A program made the position numbers and the translations under genes. Source: Epiperipatus broadwayi (taxonomy: Eukaryota > Onychophora > Udeonychophora > Euonychophora > Peripatidae). From it: a stretch of DNA of 64,000 nt. The notes under the pieces were generated by a model. The model did no database searches. It was not told the DNA's origin and saw only the letters and a program-made list of their open reading frames with translations. The stretch is taken from the NCBI GenBank assembly GCA_028023455.1, contig JAQFVV010000356.1:747893-811892 (forward strand). Direction: 5' to 3'. Position 1 is the first letter of the stretch; each line of letters begins with the position of its first letter. Positions 10,890 through 25,210 of the stretch are shown here, piece by piece.

Positions 10890-11021
10890 ATGAGCTTGCA
10901 TAGATTTGCATAAATTATTAGATTTGGAGGCTATGAATATGGAGTCGAATGCTCTGAAAGCGCTTAGCCTTAAGAAATATTAATGTAATTTTTTATGAAT
11001 TTAATTTCTCTGAAATTACAA

Positions 11022-11064
11022 TAATAATAATAATAATAATAATAATACTATATATATATATATG
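11022..11064. repeat. (ATA)n and (TA)n microsatellite at the PLE-1 3' end
   Basis: About eight ATA units followed by a short TA run, directly after the 3' end of PLE-1 copy B. Confidence 0.9.
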
Positions 11065-11496
11065 CAGGTTTAAGTCTGTATAGTATATTAACTTAGTAAA
11101 TAAAATAGTTAGAATCGAACAATAAAGAGAAGTTTTTCAAAGAAATTTAAAATACTACTCATGCGAGCGCTAAACAATTCAAAAGAATGATAGTCATATT
11201 TTGAAAATAAAAAAAAACTTTTATGGATTAAAAATCAAACTAACTATAATGTTTTTGGGTTGTTGTTTTTTAAAAAAATGTCATTATTCAAGAATGCCTT
11301 TAATTTAACTCCTTAAAAGATGATAAAGAAGAGGAAATTACTTTAAATAATTTTAAAAACTGTTCAGAACTGATTCTTTAGATTTAAAAAAAAAAAAAAA
11401 AGACTTTGTAATATAACATTCAAAGCTGAATCTATTTTGTGCCAAAAGTTATTTTATTGAACATTATTTTTTAAAAAAATCTAATATTTAGTATAT
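11065..11496. other. AT-rich non-coding spacer
   Basis: Homopolymer-rich; nothing recognisable on either strand. Confidence 0.45.
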
Positions 11497-11665
11497 AGGG
11501 GGTTTGAACACAGACATTCACACAACCTTCAACCATCCATTTTATCTCATATTGCCGATGCACTTGATCACACACGTCGAAAAGATAAATAATCACCAAT
11601 ATGCGTATTTCGTACTAAACCAGCGCTCGTCAGTTGGTCCAGATTATCATCTCCACACATATATA
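11497..11665 (-). repeat. Fragment of dispersed repeat X
   Basis: The reverse complement corresponds in order to about 51330-51495. Shared words include CACTTGATCACA, AAATAATCACCAATAT, CTAAACCAGC and CAGTTGGTCCAGA. It is more diverged than the copies at 45 and 51 kb. Confidence 0.7.
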
Positions 11666-13040
11666 ATATTTATCTAATATTTAGATAAAATAACTAAATT
11701 AAATTTTGTTACGTGATATTTGTTTTAATTATATTAAATTTAGTTAGTCTACATGTTTATAATTTTTTTTATTTTTTTTTATGGGAGTTCATAAGAAGGT
11801 TGGGCATCAAATGTCTCAGATCTGAACAGCAATACATAGATTTAAAACATCAGAATCTGCTACTTTACTATTGTTTTCAAACCATATAGGGAAATGTTTA
11901 ATTAACTGTGTTAATAAAATATAATAATTAATGAAATATTTCAACTTAAAATAGATTTAAATTAAAAATAAATAATGTAGACTATTTTACTGCAAATTTG
12001 GGCGGATATAGTTTTAAATTTCCATTACAACCAACATATATAAGACAAAAGTTTGTAATATCATCAATGAAAACATTACTTTAAAAAAAAAAAAACTATT
12101 AATGTACTTATTATATATATAACAAAATTTAATTCTGATGAAAAGTAGAGATCTTAGTTTTTCTATAGGCAAAAAAAAAGGTAATTTAAAAATAAATAAA
12201 TAAATAAATATCTTCAGTTAAATTAAAATAAAGATTATAATCGGAAAGTTTAATTAAAGAAGTTATTACCTGCAGAGTTGATTAATATAGCTAAAAGGCA
12301 ATATTTATTTGCAAAAAAAATTTCTTTTGATTAAAAAAATATATATCAAAGCAATAAATAGCAAAACGAACAAAGTAGAGCTTTTAAAAGTATTTAAGAA
12401 AACCCCATATTAATAAAAAATAATTGTAATGTTAATCTTAAAATTAGTAAAGTTTAATTAATATAGAATACTATGTAAACAAGTTTTTAAATTTAAAAAT
12501 ATAAAAAAAAGTTAACTGATTAATTTAAAATTTATTTATTTATATGCTATAGTTACCCTACGGTTTTACAAGTCCGGAAGAATATAAACAAATTCTATTT
12601 TCCGTGGATTCTTCAACTGCAGCATGAGCAAACAATAACTTAATCCCAAAATTTCACAACTGGTTTATTTTCTTAAAGAAATATTTAATGAGATAAAATA
12701 TTGATCTACAACGATGTATAAATTTAAGTTGTTTTTTTCTTAAACCAATGCATTCTTCATTTCTACTATATCACAACCATCCATTACTAGTCTCGCTCTC
12801 TATGCAAGCTTTTTGAAACCACTTTTATGATGATGATGATGATGTTTTAGAGCAAAGTTTATTGAGTATCAATTGGTTACATCAAATAAGGTTACACTAG
12901 GGTTACACATACTTATATGAAAAATTCTTTTTAATATTAGTTTAATCCTCGATTCTGAAAGTTACTATGTTTAACCAGGTAAAAAAACATTTGTTATGAT
13001 GATTTTTCATCAATGGAATTGTGTTAGCTGATCTCATTTT
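11666..13040. other. AT-rich non-coding spacer
   Basis: No coding frame. It contains a short (ATG)n run near 12828-12845 and many A/T homopolymers. Confidence 0.4.
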
Positions 13041-13515
13041 TTTAATTTATTTTTTAAGAGTACTAATTCCCATCCTTGTCATAATGCTGAGTGCGTTTTG
13101 AAGAGGTCTGGCTGCTGCAAAAATGTCCTCTGGTAAAAGAATGCTGTCTCTATCCTTGAGTTTTTTTAGTTTGTTGTAGCAGACATCAGAGTGACTTTTT
13201 GGATTGTTTCTAAATGTGAATATGCAATGGGTATACCAATGTGTATAAGCTGAAAGTGGCTGCACATATTATTGGTATTGCTCTTTTTTCTGTATGCATC
13301 TAGTATGTTATCTATTCTGATACTGTTTTGTCTATAGTTGTTCTGCATCATTAGACACTTTTTCTATGGCTAGACAATCATATAGGAAGTGGGTTTGTGT
13401 TTTTCCTCTCTGTGACAAAGCATACATCATGGATCAATATTTGTGTAAAATCTCTTGTACCGAATAAAGTGTGTTCTTTGTAAAAAAATTTGGTTCCAGG
13501 CATCATCTTTTAAAC
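13041..13515 (-). pseudogene. Decayed LINE reverse transcriptase C-terminus (zinc-finger type)
   Basis: Reading the minus strand with frameshifts gives WNQIFLQRTHFIRYKRFYTN, then a C-x2-C-H...H-x4-C pattern (CMLCHR ... THFLYDCLAIEK), then, in the longest frame (13265-13047), TFRNNPKSHSDVCYNKLKKL and PEDIFAAARPLQ. The C-C-H-C knuckle after an RT domain is typical of several LINE clades. The clade cannot be assigned. At least two frameshifts and several stops are present; I see no RT core upstream. Confidence 0.45.
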
Positions 13516-16500
13516 TTGCTTAACAGTTGATTATTATTTATTTCCAGTACTGTGGATTGTTTATTTGCTGCTTGGTATGGAAACAGTAGATTTTGCATTT
13601 TCCAATATGTGTATTTATTTGTATTTTTAGTGTTAGATGTAGTTATATTGGGGGAGGCCGATCAATTGGTGTAATTTCTATTATTACCCTTATCTCCAAA
13701 TATTTAAATATGGCTATAAACAGGTTTACTGCTTTCAGGTGTGAAACACTGATATTGCATGTAGTTCAAGACCCTTACATTTTGTAAGGTGGTTTAGTTG
13801 TTTTATTGAGATGGCTACTGCTTTTCTTTTATTATAGTAGCTTGTGGCATAGTGAGATTATTGCTGTAATAAATGATTTTGTGAAATTTTTATTGACAGA
13901 TAGTTACTACTGAGAGAACTGTGTTGCCATCAATACTCTGCATAATTTTGAAATCTAAAATAATGATAGAGTAGATGCCAATCATTTTTCAGACCTTTGT
14001 GGGTCTTTTCCCTCTACCATACTATCATGCTCCCTTAGAATGAAGGAAAAGCCTGAAATGAAAACTTTGGAGTGCTGAATATAACCTTGTTATCATTTAA
14101 GAACTTGCATGGATTCCTAACAGTCATGCACCAAGATGACTTTTTCAAATGAACTCTTAAGAATTGTGTAAGGTAACTAATGATTTTCATACTGCTACCT
14201 AAAAGTAAATCTAGCCTTATAATCTCAAACCCTACTATCAAGATTTCTTCTAACATATTGTTTAATTTTATCTTTTTTTAATTAACATGTAAAATGTAAG
14301 TTGCTCTCAAATAATTTTTTATTTAATCCTATCTTATATGCTCTAGCTTTCTTTAACTTTGGTGCAGTCATTTATCTATATGTATTTATTACTTGATTTT
14401 ATATGTCTATTTTATTTATTATTAATATGCCAATCTCAAGCAATCTGACGAGTTGAATTTCTAAAATCTTTTCTTTTTTCTTTTAAGTAAATTTCCATGA
14501 ATTAAGGTTATTAACATCCCCTTAAAACATAATGCATTATTAATTAATATGCTTGTCAGATTGTTTTTATGAGTCAACATTTTGTTTCTGTTTTAGTATA
14601 AAAATTTATTATTTGTTTAACTCTGGACTCTACCCAGGGTGAATCCAGAACTTAGGCTAATTAATGGTCTGAAACCTTATTTTATAAATGTATTTATTCA
14701 ATTCCAAAAAGGTGACTTATTAATTGTTTTCTATAACTGTTAGCTTTCTTTTATTTTTCATGCTCTTAAATTATCAAATGCTTAAATATTCTCAGTTATC
14801 AAAATCCACAGTGGGATTGAATTATATTACATAGCAGAAAAGGAGGGGTCAAATCTTAATGTATATTTTATTAAATGAAATCTTCTCTATATATAATAGT
14901 GGCATAGCATATTATTTATCTAAATTATGGCATTCAAACAGGGGTCATTTATTTTAAAAGCAGTAAATCCTATTTGATATCATTAGTAACATTCATCTAT
15001 ACTGCGTTACTGACATTCAGCTCATCTTTGTGAATTTATATACATGCTTCTAATTTGGGGTTTGCGACAAGATTGAACCCATTGATTTCTTCTCATGTCC
15101 TGTCCTGTGGATAGTTGAGCTTCCCAGAGCCACTTTCTTTATATAAAAGGCCTTTGCACATCAGTGACATCCATGGCATGCCTTATCTATATTTCTCTAA
15201 GCACTGCCTTAGAAGAGGGTCTTAGACTTCATTTTCATCCAGAAGCATGACCTTATCTTTGATTTATATGCCATTGTCAGTATCACCACTTCTCCATTTA
15301 TTATTTCTTTTGCTTCATGACCCAGTTTTAATGCTCTAATATTAAAATTGTGCTCTGCTTAAATATATATGTAAACTCCAAATATTACTAGCTAGATTCA
15401 TTACTAATCTTATTTTAGTTTTATTATACAATCCCACTATCGTAATTTGTTATTTATGTATTTAAGAGTATCTATATGCCTTGGCAGAAAATAAAGCATT
15501 CTTCTTACTAGTGATAATCAAAAGAATTTTCAATAAATATTTTGTCATATAACTAAATGTAATTTTCAAATGTATTTTACTTATTTTCATGACCTCAGTG
15601 GCGTGAAAATAGTTTTCTGTATATATACAATGAATCTCGGAATGCTCCCTGAAATAATGTCAGTCTTTTCAGAACCGTAAACCAAAGCATTAATAGCAAT
15701 TTTATGTAATCTTTCTAATAATTGATTGGCATCTTAATACTGTACCCACCAAAGATGTGTGATAATTTATACATATATACTATTTAGTTAATAAAAAAGT
15801 ATATGAGAACCTTTAGCGTGAATTTCACTAGATAATTATCGTTTGGTAGACCGCTTGCTCATTCACACACATATTAATGTATGCAATTAATTCATAATGT
15901 ATATAATTAATTCATTATATTAAACTATTTTTATTGTGTAAACTTATTTGAGTTATTCGAATTCCATTTTCTCCACTTCCACATGTACAACTATGTGTAT
16001 GCATATTTTAGTTATGTTATAATGCAATTAATATTGAGTCTCATTGACTTCTCTGCTCTGCTGTATTTGGAAGAAATTCTCAAGTGCCATCATTATATGT
16101 TATTTATTAGGTGTTTGATCTGAAGCTTTGGGAGTGGATTCGAATTCAGGTTGGTTCCTGATCTAAATCTTGGCTTAACTGGGTTTGAAGTACATTTTTT
16201 GAGTTCCAGCTTGTGTTAGATGGATCAACATGTTTTGACTGGTACAATATATTGAAATGCTTCTTTGTTGAGTCTCAAAATATAAAAAATATAGACATTT
16301 ATATTTCCCAAATACCAGATCGAAAAAGGGTTAAAGATTATACTTAAGTTGTAAAATTTTAAATTTTGTTATTAAAATTTTATATTTTGTAATTTTTAAT
16401 TATGTGTGATAAAAGATATATAATGCACATACACACAAACAAGTGTAAATCAGTTTAGTTACATGCAAATAAGTGTAAATCAGTTTAGTTTATTTTTTTA

Positions 16501-17458
16501 TCTATTTCAAATAATGCCTGATGTTTTTAACTACTTATCTTGATCTAGGATCTATTGTTCTTACAGTGGGCAATGTTAAGATTAAATTTCAAAGTCATGT
16601 CAAAATTTTGCTTAAAAAATTTAAAAAGTAAACTTTATAAATAAATTATTTGCCATTTTGTAGATTATTTTGAAACTGAATAAAACAATACCTAATCTAC
16701 AAATAAAATTTAATCTCCTGTAATAAAAAGTTGGGCATTGTTCAGAAGATTGTAATAAGTAATTAGTTGAAAATGTTAAAAATTGAATTAGTAGTTTAAA
16801 AATACTAGATTATCTGGAGTTATTTTTAATAATGCTGATTCTAGATCTTTCCAAGAAAATAGGTGGGTGGACAATAGAACTGGAGTCATATAAAAGCTAA
16901 AAAAATTTAGGACAGAGTCACTTAGATTCACTTAGATTCATTCACTATTCACTCTTTTCTTCAATTCCTGCATGAACAAAGATTATTATTATTATTATTA
17001 TACACTTTTCATGATCAAAAGTTCTAGTTGTTTCACTGCTTATCACTATAAAATTTTCCAAAGAAAAATCCACTGTTGTTACCTGTAATTACCGTGTGAT
17101 AAGCAGTCTCCAGGAAAATTAAAGGATCAACCATCTCCAGCATTTGTACTGATAATATGTATGGCTAAAAGATGCCAACAATGAATTCACTTCTTTCAAC
17201 ATCCCATCATAGTATAAACTACTGACCCAACTGACCTGTTTCACTGATCAACAACCTGGATGCTGATGTCAATTTGAACATTCAAAGTACATACTTCAAA
17301 ATCCAAAATCTGCAACATAACAGGTTCCTGGTAAAATGTTAGAACTTTATTTATCCAGTAATCTAATCTTTAGTTTATTGTACTTTAATAACCCATATAT
17401 TTAGTATAAAATCATTTCTGTTAAATGTAAAAATAAGTAATTTGGTTACTTTGGTATT
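13516..17458. other. Non-coding spacer
   Basis: No convincing gene. Short frames at 13593-13787 and 14035-14256 have no recognised family. A (TTA)n run sits near 16983-17001. The stretch 16100-16246 shares a diverged word order (TGTACCAGTC, GATCCA) in reverse complement with about 35284-35330, so it may hold an old repeat. Confidence 0.35.
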
Positions 17459-17460
17459 AG

Positions 17461-17714
17461 AGCTGTGACACAGAGCATGTATTAGACCTGCTGTGCCTGC
17501 TCACATTTATATCAATCCACTGATAACTTTGTAATCTTGTGACCTGACTAAAATAACATGTATATGGATCTTGTACATGCCTGTTTTAGGAAAAAAAGAA
17601 CATGTACACAGATTTTGCACATGGTATTTTGGCAAGTTGTGCAAAGTTATCTGGAGGTTGATATGAATGTGAACAGATGAAGTAGGTCTAATACATGCTC
17701 TGTGTTGCAGGACT
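17461..17714. repeat. Foldback element, ~115-bp arms
   Basis: The left arm (ACACAGAGCATGTATTAGACC, CTCACATTTATATCAA, GATAACTTTG) and the reverse complement of the right arm (ACACAGAGCATGTATTAGACC, TTCACATTCATATCAA, GATAACTTTG) match with moderate divergence, with a short loop near 17585. MITE-like; no coding capacity. Confidence 0.75.
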
Positions 17715-18191
17715 AAAAATATTTAAATGTAAAAAAATAGTAAAACATTATATATATATATATCATTTTAATAACAAATGCATTCAAATATGTATGACTT
17801 TGAAATATGTATGACTTTTAACAAAAAAAAATGAAATGTGAATATTGTGACTTCCAACACTAACAACTTTAAGAATGATATTAGAAATAAAAGTAAAATG
17901 TGATTTGATAATCAAAAAAATTGTGACTTTAAATATGTACCAAACAAACAGTAAATGGTTTTGATTTTTAAGTAATTTGTATAAAAATATATTAAAATAT
18001 ATTTCTATGATACTTACATGTAATATATAACAGGAATTTACATATTAAACTATATTTTTAATATATAATATAACCATACAAAATGAAGATCTACAGTAAA
18101 AAAATTTCCTCTGAAAATGTGCCATGTCATTGCAAAGTATGCTGGGATTTTCATATTACTGATAATAAATGCTGTTTATATATATATATAT
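17715..18191. other. AT-rich spacer ending in a (TA)n tract
   Basis: No gene seen. The last bases (18177-18191) are a TA run that abuts the candidate element starting at 18192. Confidence 0.4.
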
Positions 18192-20551
18192 TGTAACCGG
18201 ACCACCATACAACCCCTTTATTACCTCGGTTGTAACAATTTCCTGATGAGCATGTTGCAGAAAGGGACTATCAATTGGAATTCCCCAATGCAGATGTTAA
18301 TCCCCCCTACAACAATATTTCCTGCTCATCAGAGGATGTAGTACCATAGAGGCTGGAAGCATCTAGACATTTCTATGTTTGGTTTTCCAAACGGCGCCAC
18401 TAGAGTTCCATCTCACAACAACCTGACTTACTTAGGTCTAGTTATGCCAAACATAGCTCAGGAGGCATGAAATTCTCGTGAACAAGTGCACTAAATGACG
18501 AGTGATGCAATAATAAGAAAATAGAATTGAACAACTAAGAGTAATTTTAAGTAACAACAATTTTATTTAACAACAATTCACTCCAATTCCTTCTAATAAT
18601 GTTCATTCATATCCATGTGATGACTCATTTTTAGTTCATTTATGAAAAGATTAGAAGCAGTTTATTGATCAATACTTCATTTACAAGTCATTCTAATAAA
18701 GTTCATCCTTCATTTTAAATGATGACTCATTTTCAGTTCATTTACAAGTCATTCTAATAAAGTTCATCCTTCATTTCAAATGTAGGCTCATTTTGATTTA
18801 TCTTAGATAAAGAATCCAAAGGGTCTTTTATCAAGTAGACATCTACCAATACTGCATGAATATTTTTCAACTCTTTATTCCATATCAGTACATCTTTGTT
18901 GGTAGGTAAATAGGTAAGATGAGCTATTCCAGATCTGTAAGGTTTCTATAATTTAGTCAAGTGTCAATGTACATTGTTGCTCATACGTTTCATTATTTTC
19001 TTTGTATACAATCGAGATTCATATAAGCATTTGCAATTTTTATAGTACTTCATTATTTTATTTAATTTATCAAAACAGGTAATGTGAACAATTCTTGGTT
19101 TGTGGACTATTCATAGTCCAGCCAGTGTAAATGTGCATCTATGTGCATAAGTTTCATTACTTTCTTCACATAATACCAATATGCAGGTAAGCATTTATAA
19201 TCCATATAGTATTTCATTATTTTATTTATATACCATCGAGATGCCTGTAAGCATTTGTAATTTTTATTTAGTAATATAGCATAACCATTATTATTTGGTC
19301 TGTCACAGATGTATATTTCTTCATATAAGTTGATCAGTAGCTGCCTTTATTTATTAGCCAGTTAGAGTTATATGTAATAACTCAGTATTTCTGGCTCTTC
19401 TAGTTATACTTATTTGTAAATCAATAATAATATCAATCATTATAAGTATTCGTTTTTTAGTTTATTTTAATTCAAATGTATCTGTAGATGAGAAGTCAAT
19501 CCTTATTAAAAATGCATTTTGATTATAGGTATTTTAGTATTTGTAATTTATCTTTAATAAAACGTATTTCCATAGCTAAATTTATTCATAATTTTCTTCT
19601 TTTTTTTAAGAAAGATGTTTTGTTTTATCTTTTATAAATACATATAAATATTGAATAAAATGCCTTTTGATTATAGACATTTACATATTTATAATTTAAA
19701 ATATAGAACACAATTAACATTTTCATATTTCTCCATTAATTTTTTTCTTTTATTAGAAACTTTATCATAGCATTAATAATTGAATTGCTACTATTTTTTA
19801 ATTCTTACCTTTTTACTTGTTGTTCTCTTTAATGAATGGCACAGTAGACAGGCTGGAGCTTACTGCATGATCATGGATGAAAAGAAAAAGGCAGGTCAAC
19901 TGCCCATGTTAAATTGTTTTTTCATGGTTAAGTTTTGATTTTTCTGTCTTGCTTTACTTAGTAAAACTAATAAAAATAAACACTCTCTGATAATCCAAAT
20001 TTTTCAAATATTTTGTACTTTCTCTGCTTGTTTTATCCAATATGACTTCTAAAAAGAGAACCTACTTAACTGATAATAATAAAAACTATTCTCTCTGTCT
20101 GATAATCCAAATTTTTCCAAATATTTATACTCTTTCTGCTTATCAGAATGGATTCTCTTTACATGATGCCTGCTTCAATTGGTGTTGGTGGTATGTTTTC
20201 ATCCACATTCGTGCCATTTACCCCAGTTTATTGGTTATTCTTTTTGGTGGTAGAAGACCGTTTTTTAATTGTCTGGCTATGTGTTTTTGAATTCCAATTT
20301 ATTAAGACTGCCTCTAGCTATTATCACACTTTATTCAAAAACATCATTCCAAAAATTAAAAATGTAATTTTTTTAATAAATTCCAGCTTTTATTTACATC
20401 TTAATTTAAAACTATAAAATCAATAACGATTTTCTTTTAAATATAAACTTTTTGCTTTATTTCTTTTTTAATTTGATCAAATCATGCTAGTCTTTTTTAT
20501 ATGGGGGAGTCTTTTGAATATATATACATGTGGAACAGTATATCTGTTTCA
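18192..20551. mobile_element. Candidate TG...CA element with internal minisatellites
   Basis: Begins TGTAACCGGACC directly after ATAT and ends CTGTTTCA directly before ATAT in a TA tract. Inside are repeated blocks: CAAGTCATTCTAATAAAGTT twice between about 18683 and 18775; a looser repeat with TTTCATTA and AAGCATTT words at 18985-19262; and TTTTGATTATAG blocks near 19517 and 19667. No coding frame is convincing. Boundaries rest only on the TG/CA ends and ATAT flanks, so this is tentative. It could be an LTR or a non-autonomous DNA element. Confidence 0.35.
18600..18795. repeat. Minisatellite, ~62-bp period
   Basis: Two close copies of a unit containing CATTCTAATAAAGTTCATCC and GACTCATTTTCAGTTCATTT, preceded by a more diverged third copy with GATGACTCATTTTTAGTTC. 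Confidence 0.75.
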
Positions 20552-20573
20552 ATATATATATATATATATATAT

Positions 20574-23500
20574 TATAACCTACACTCCCAACACCGCTCA
20601 TATACATTACATGAGCGAAATGCCCAGGCGCCAGTTCTATTAATGAATAGAACAATATAAGAAAATATATAATATAAAATTATTAATGAGACTCTATATT
20701 AAAGTTTATGTTCAGCTCAGCTCAGTGGGAGGCTATAGGCAGTTCAAAAGATATATAATAATAAATGAATAAAGGAAGAAATATTATAAAACATTCAATA
20801 TATTGTAAATTCCTTTGTTAATTGATTGTATAATAAAGAATCATAAGGTTTACTTAGTACAGTCTGTGAAAAATATACTTTAAACTTAATTTCTTCCTTC
20901 ATCCAAGTATAACATATATCAGCTTGCTAAAATTATATTCTTAAACAATTCTATTACTTGGCATATTACAATATACACATCTACTTTAATGCCAATCAAG
21001 AAATAAATAATAGGATCTCAGGGAATTTAATAAACACAGTTGAATTAATAAACTCCATTGCCCATAAGTTATAATTATAAAGTATGCTAAAATATAATGA
21101 AACAAATTGATTAAAATATTTTACTGTGTTTCAATAATAAGATAATGACAGAGATAGGGTATTTTAATCTCATATCATCATCTAATAAATATACTGACTT
21201 GGCAACCTTTTTAATACGTTTATCAAATGGCAAATACTCTTTATAATGTTTGGATTAAGAAATACAATATTGTCAGACACTAGCAAATTTAATATGATAA
21301 CTTTAAAATGGTATATCTGTTTTATAATAGATTTATACAATGTGGAGATGTGGAAATGGAAATAGGAATGTATACAAAAAAAAATAACTCACGACACAGT
21401 TGTTTTAAATTTAAATAACTAAATACATCATTTATTACAAATAAACAAAATAAATTGGGATGAACAGAATATTTACAAAGTAGGTCTTCGTTTTATAGAC
21501 CTTTAAATTATTAAATAAATCTTTAGCATCAGTTTGGGATTCCTACTATCTAAACAAACTAATAATAAACTTAAAGATCCCGACTTGGAACACATACTTG
21601 CTTAGATGTTTTATCCATACGACAATGAATAAATGAAATATCATATTATTATCACAACAAAAAATATATATAAATACTTTCGAGAGGATATTCCGGTTGA
21701 TTGACAAACTAAATCAAATCATTAATCTTTGGCTTTCAGCAAAACAACTTTCTCTAATTGACTAAATAATAATTCCAATTCCTTATACCTTTCATACATA
21801 GCAAAATCATGTTTATTCTGATGATTTGATGATTAATTTTTACTTAAATAGATACATTGTATTTTAAAATACTTATTTCCTGTTTAAATCTTAATGTTTT
21901 ATACCTTTATTAACTGAATTTACTATATTTCCGATCACTTATTTCTCATTTTTATATTTCATAATTCTATATCTCAATTCGCGATATTATCTCTACTACG
22001 CGTGTGTGTGTGTACGTTCAAGCAGCAATATCATAAAACAATTCTTTTTGTAAACTCTCCCTTCATTAAGAAAATATCACATAATTAATTTATTTCGAAC
22101 AATGTCATAAATCCTCCATAAATATGACACTAGTACTATATCCATAATTAATCTAACAATTTGTCTAACCACTTTTTTTTATTAACACAAAGCTATATTT
22201 TGTGATTTTACATACAACACGTTATAAAGGGAATATACATGAGGAGCAGATAAACATCTATTGAACACTTCTACCAGAATTCACCTAATTCCACATATAC
22301 CTTTGGTGGAGAACATCTACTCAACACCAAGAATCCAAAAAAAAACGTCATATCACTTCCTAAGCATCATTTAATCATCTTTTAACAATAACTCTTTTAC
22401 TTCTAAATACATTATTTGGTGAGAATTTTAAATCCTCTTCACCAGGGCCCTAAGAACATCACTTCAACAATATCATTAATCATACACATATAAAATAAAC
22501 TAGGCTCTACTCATGGAAATTATTAGCATATATCAAATAAGCAAGATCTCCTATCCCTATAAATATTACAACGCAGTCAGATTTCTTTCTATTATCATAG
22601 CTTCTAAAATATTGAACCTTACAAATACATGCTAGCAGACAAATACCTACAGATAATACATCAATCTGTTCAACTCAGGAAATACGACAGTGTACGAATT
22701 GATGCATAAAATATTCACAAATTATACTCTATCACACAAATATTACAATTGTGCAAAACAAACACACACTCGCGAACAAAAGTATATATAATATTAACCC
22801 TAAATTACACACTAAGTAGGTAATATGATAATTAAATAGTGCATTAACATACTGTTTTAATTTAATAAACTTTAGGTTACTTTTAAGATTTAATGCTTCT
22901 AATTATTATGAACGAACTTTCTTTTTATATTTAACAAACTATTTTTATTATACGTTCCGTTCGTTGATTCAAAAAATAAATAAATAAGAATAAGAATTCT
23001 CACTTTAAGATAATAACATATGCAAAATAAATGTAAATCTCTCTTAATAAATATATTATTAAAAATATTTCCTTCATCCTCTTAAGGAAAATAATAAGAC
23101 CTATTTGAACACAATCAATATTTTTACCGGGCGTACTATTTTTTTTTTAAATAGTGCATTTTCCGAGACGGTCTTGAAAATCAAAATAACATAGATTATA
23201 ACATAAACATAATAATAATAAAGCTTCTCTATCCATTATATACATTATATGAGTTAAGTAATAAAAAAAAATTAAAAAAGATAAAAACACAAAAGTTATT
23301 AGTTTTGTAATCTGAATAAAAGTTCATTTGCCAAGCTTCCTCCGGGATATTATAATAAACAATGTAGGACACATTTCAAACCGACTTTAAATTAAATGCA
23401 CTTCTGCAGTATAACTTAAAAAAAAAGAAATATATAAGTTTAACTTAAATAAACCCACTACTTTCCAATATTCATAACATATCCATTGAGATACCAAATC

Positions 23501-25113
23501 ACAAGCAGTTAATTTCTCCTTTATTATACTGAGAAATATACGATATTCCTCGTGCTGTTCTGGGTTAAATACGCAATTGTCCTTATTATTTTGAATAGCA
23601 TTATCCACTGTAAATTGTCTTTAGTAATTCCGTGATTAATAATGCTTTATTTGATATTCCGTTTTTATTGAAGAGAACTAAATTTACCAGCAATTTTGTC
23701 CATCAAATTCAATTCAAACAGAAGTAGTTATATTTTATTTCCTTAATTTATAAGTGGTATTAGATCCAGATATATATCCAATGAATGAGTATTGTTATCT
23801 AATTATGAAGAATTTAAACATGGTATGCTCTATCAAGATAGACATATCCTTAAGTCTATGTATAATCCTCGCAAGACATAGCACGAAAAATAGTGAGAAT
23901 AATATGTATTCTATATAACGTTTTCCATATATCAAAAAAAAATATGTTGCTTAATGATAAAATAATACTTATATGAATCATTCTTATTTAAAACTGAAAT
24001 AAAATAAAATAATATAGACTGCATGATATTAATATACATCTTTACAGGAACAATAGTGACGAAAAGATTAGTTTAGAATGTTTAAATTGAAAGAGAATAA
24101 GCAAAGCCGAGTACCTTTATAAAGTTTAGTGCTGCATATTGAAATTAGTTTCTTCCATGATATATTTCTTCTAATCTGACTTCAGCAATTAACTTTAGTT
24201 GTTTAAAAAATATAAGCCACTGTCTTTTTGGCTATAATTCTTTACAAAGCTAATTTTTTTATATACTGGAGATCTTTGTTACAAGCTCTCTCTTTTGCAA
24301 AAGTTCATTTTTGTCTCTTTTTTTTTTTTACTAGCTTACTCCCACACATTTTTCTAGCTCTGCTAATTACATATTCAAAAAAAAATCTTTACAAAAAAAA
24401 AATGATTTTGATTTTCAGAATTAAATGACAAAAAAAAAAAAATACAAATAATGAAATAAATAGCTTTTACAAACTTGAAAGAAAAACGAATATTAATTAA
24501 CTATCTGATAAAAATGATTAATAATTTATTTAATTAGTAAAATAATTTATTGGTTCAACTATTTATTAATTACTGGAAAGAAATATATATTTGTTAATTA
24601 TTTAAGATGACTACTGTAGTTTAAATGTTTTTTTATTGTGAATGTACTATTGTTGGCTGTTATTTAAAGGATGAAAATGAAATGAAACATAATGCAGTCA
24701 AACATGCATACACATGCACTACAACCTAAATATTGAACTGTCTTAACTAAACATAATTAAAGCTGCTATTCTGTTGACACAAGGATAAGAAATAATGAAT
24801 AAAGGATTGTACAAACTATTCAATTAAATATTATACTAACATATGGTAACTTTGCATTTTTCCAACAAAATATATCAATTTCATTAACAAACCACCCCCC
24901 TTCCTTACATTATATACCCTATTAACCACAATAATACTAATAAATACGTATCAAGTAGTCAATAAACTGCATAACAACCCATATTTAAACCTTAAACAAT
25001 CTTGTTCAAAATTTTTAAAATTCTAAGGCTATTTCATTTTTTTTAATACAATATAGCTATTTAATTAAGATACAAGGTATCTTAAACTCTTGTGCCCATT
25101 CAGATGGTCACAA

Positions 25114-25210
<97 letters not shown>

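Larger units (their letters stand above)
6061..11021 (+). mobile_element. Penelope-like retroelement PLE-1, copy B, interrupted by a 2.2-kb insertion
   Basis: Plus-strand copy of the same element. A shortened terminal repeat (6061-6310) begins inside the GIY-YIG coding region at ERNDIRRK. It is followed by the leader, the RT (6362-8209), then, after the inserted element 8210-10436, the linker, GIY-YIG domain and 3' tail (10437-11021). Removing the insertion and one copy of ATAC restores the order seen in copy A (CCATATATAC joined to CTAATATTGC). The 3' tail lacks about 60 bp present in the other copies and ends in TCTGAAATTACAATA running into (ATA)n. Confidence 0.85.

Noticed and set aside
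10930-10990. Possible hammerhead in the PLE-1 tail (CTGAAAG, short CTTA/TAAG stem, GAAATATT)
   Set aside because: The core departs from CTGANGA at two conserved positions and the stem II pairing uses the G needed for GAAA, so support is too weak.
16100-16246. Possible SINE-like repeat shared with 35284-35480
   Set aside because: Only short diverged words match by eye; boundaries and family cannot be supported without an alignment.
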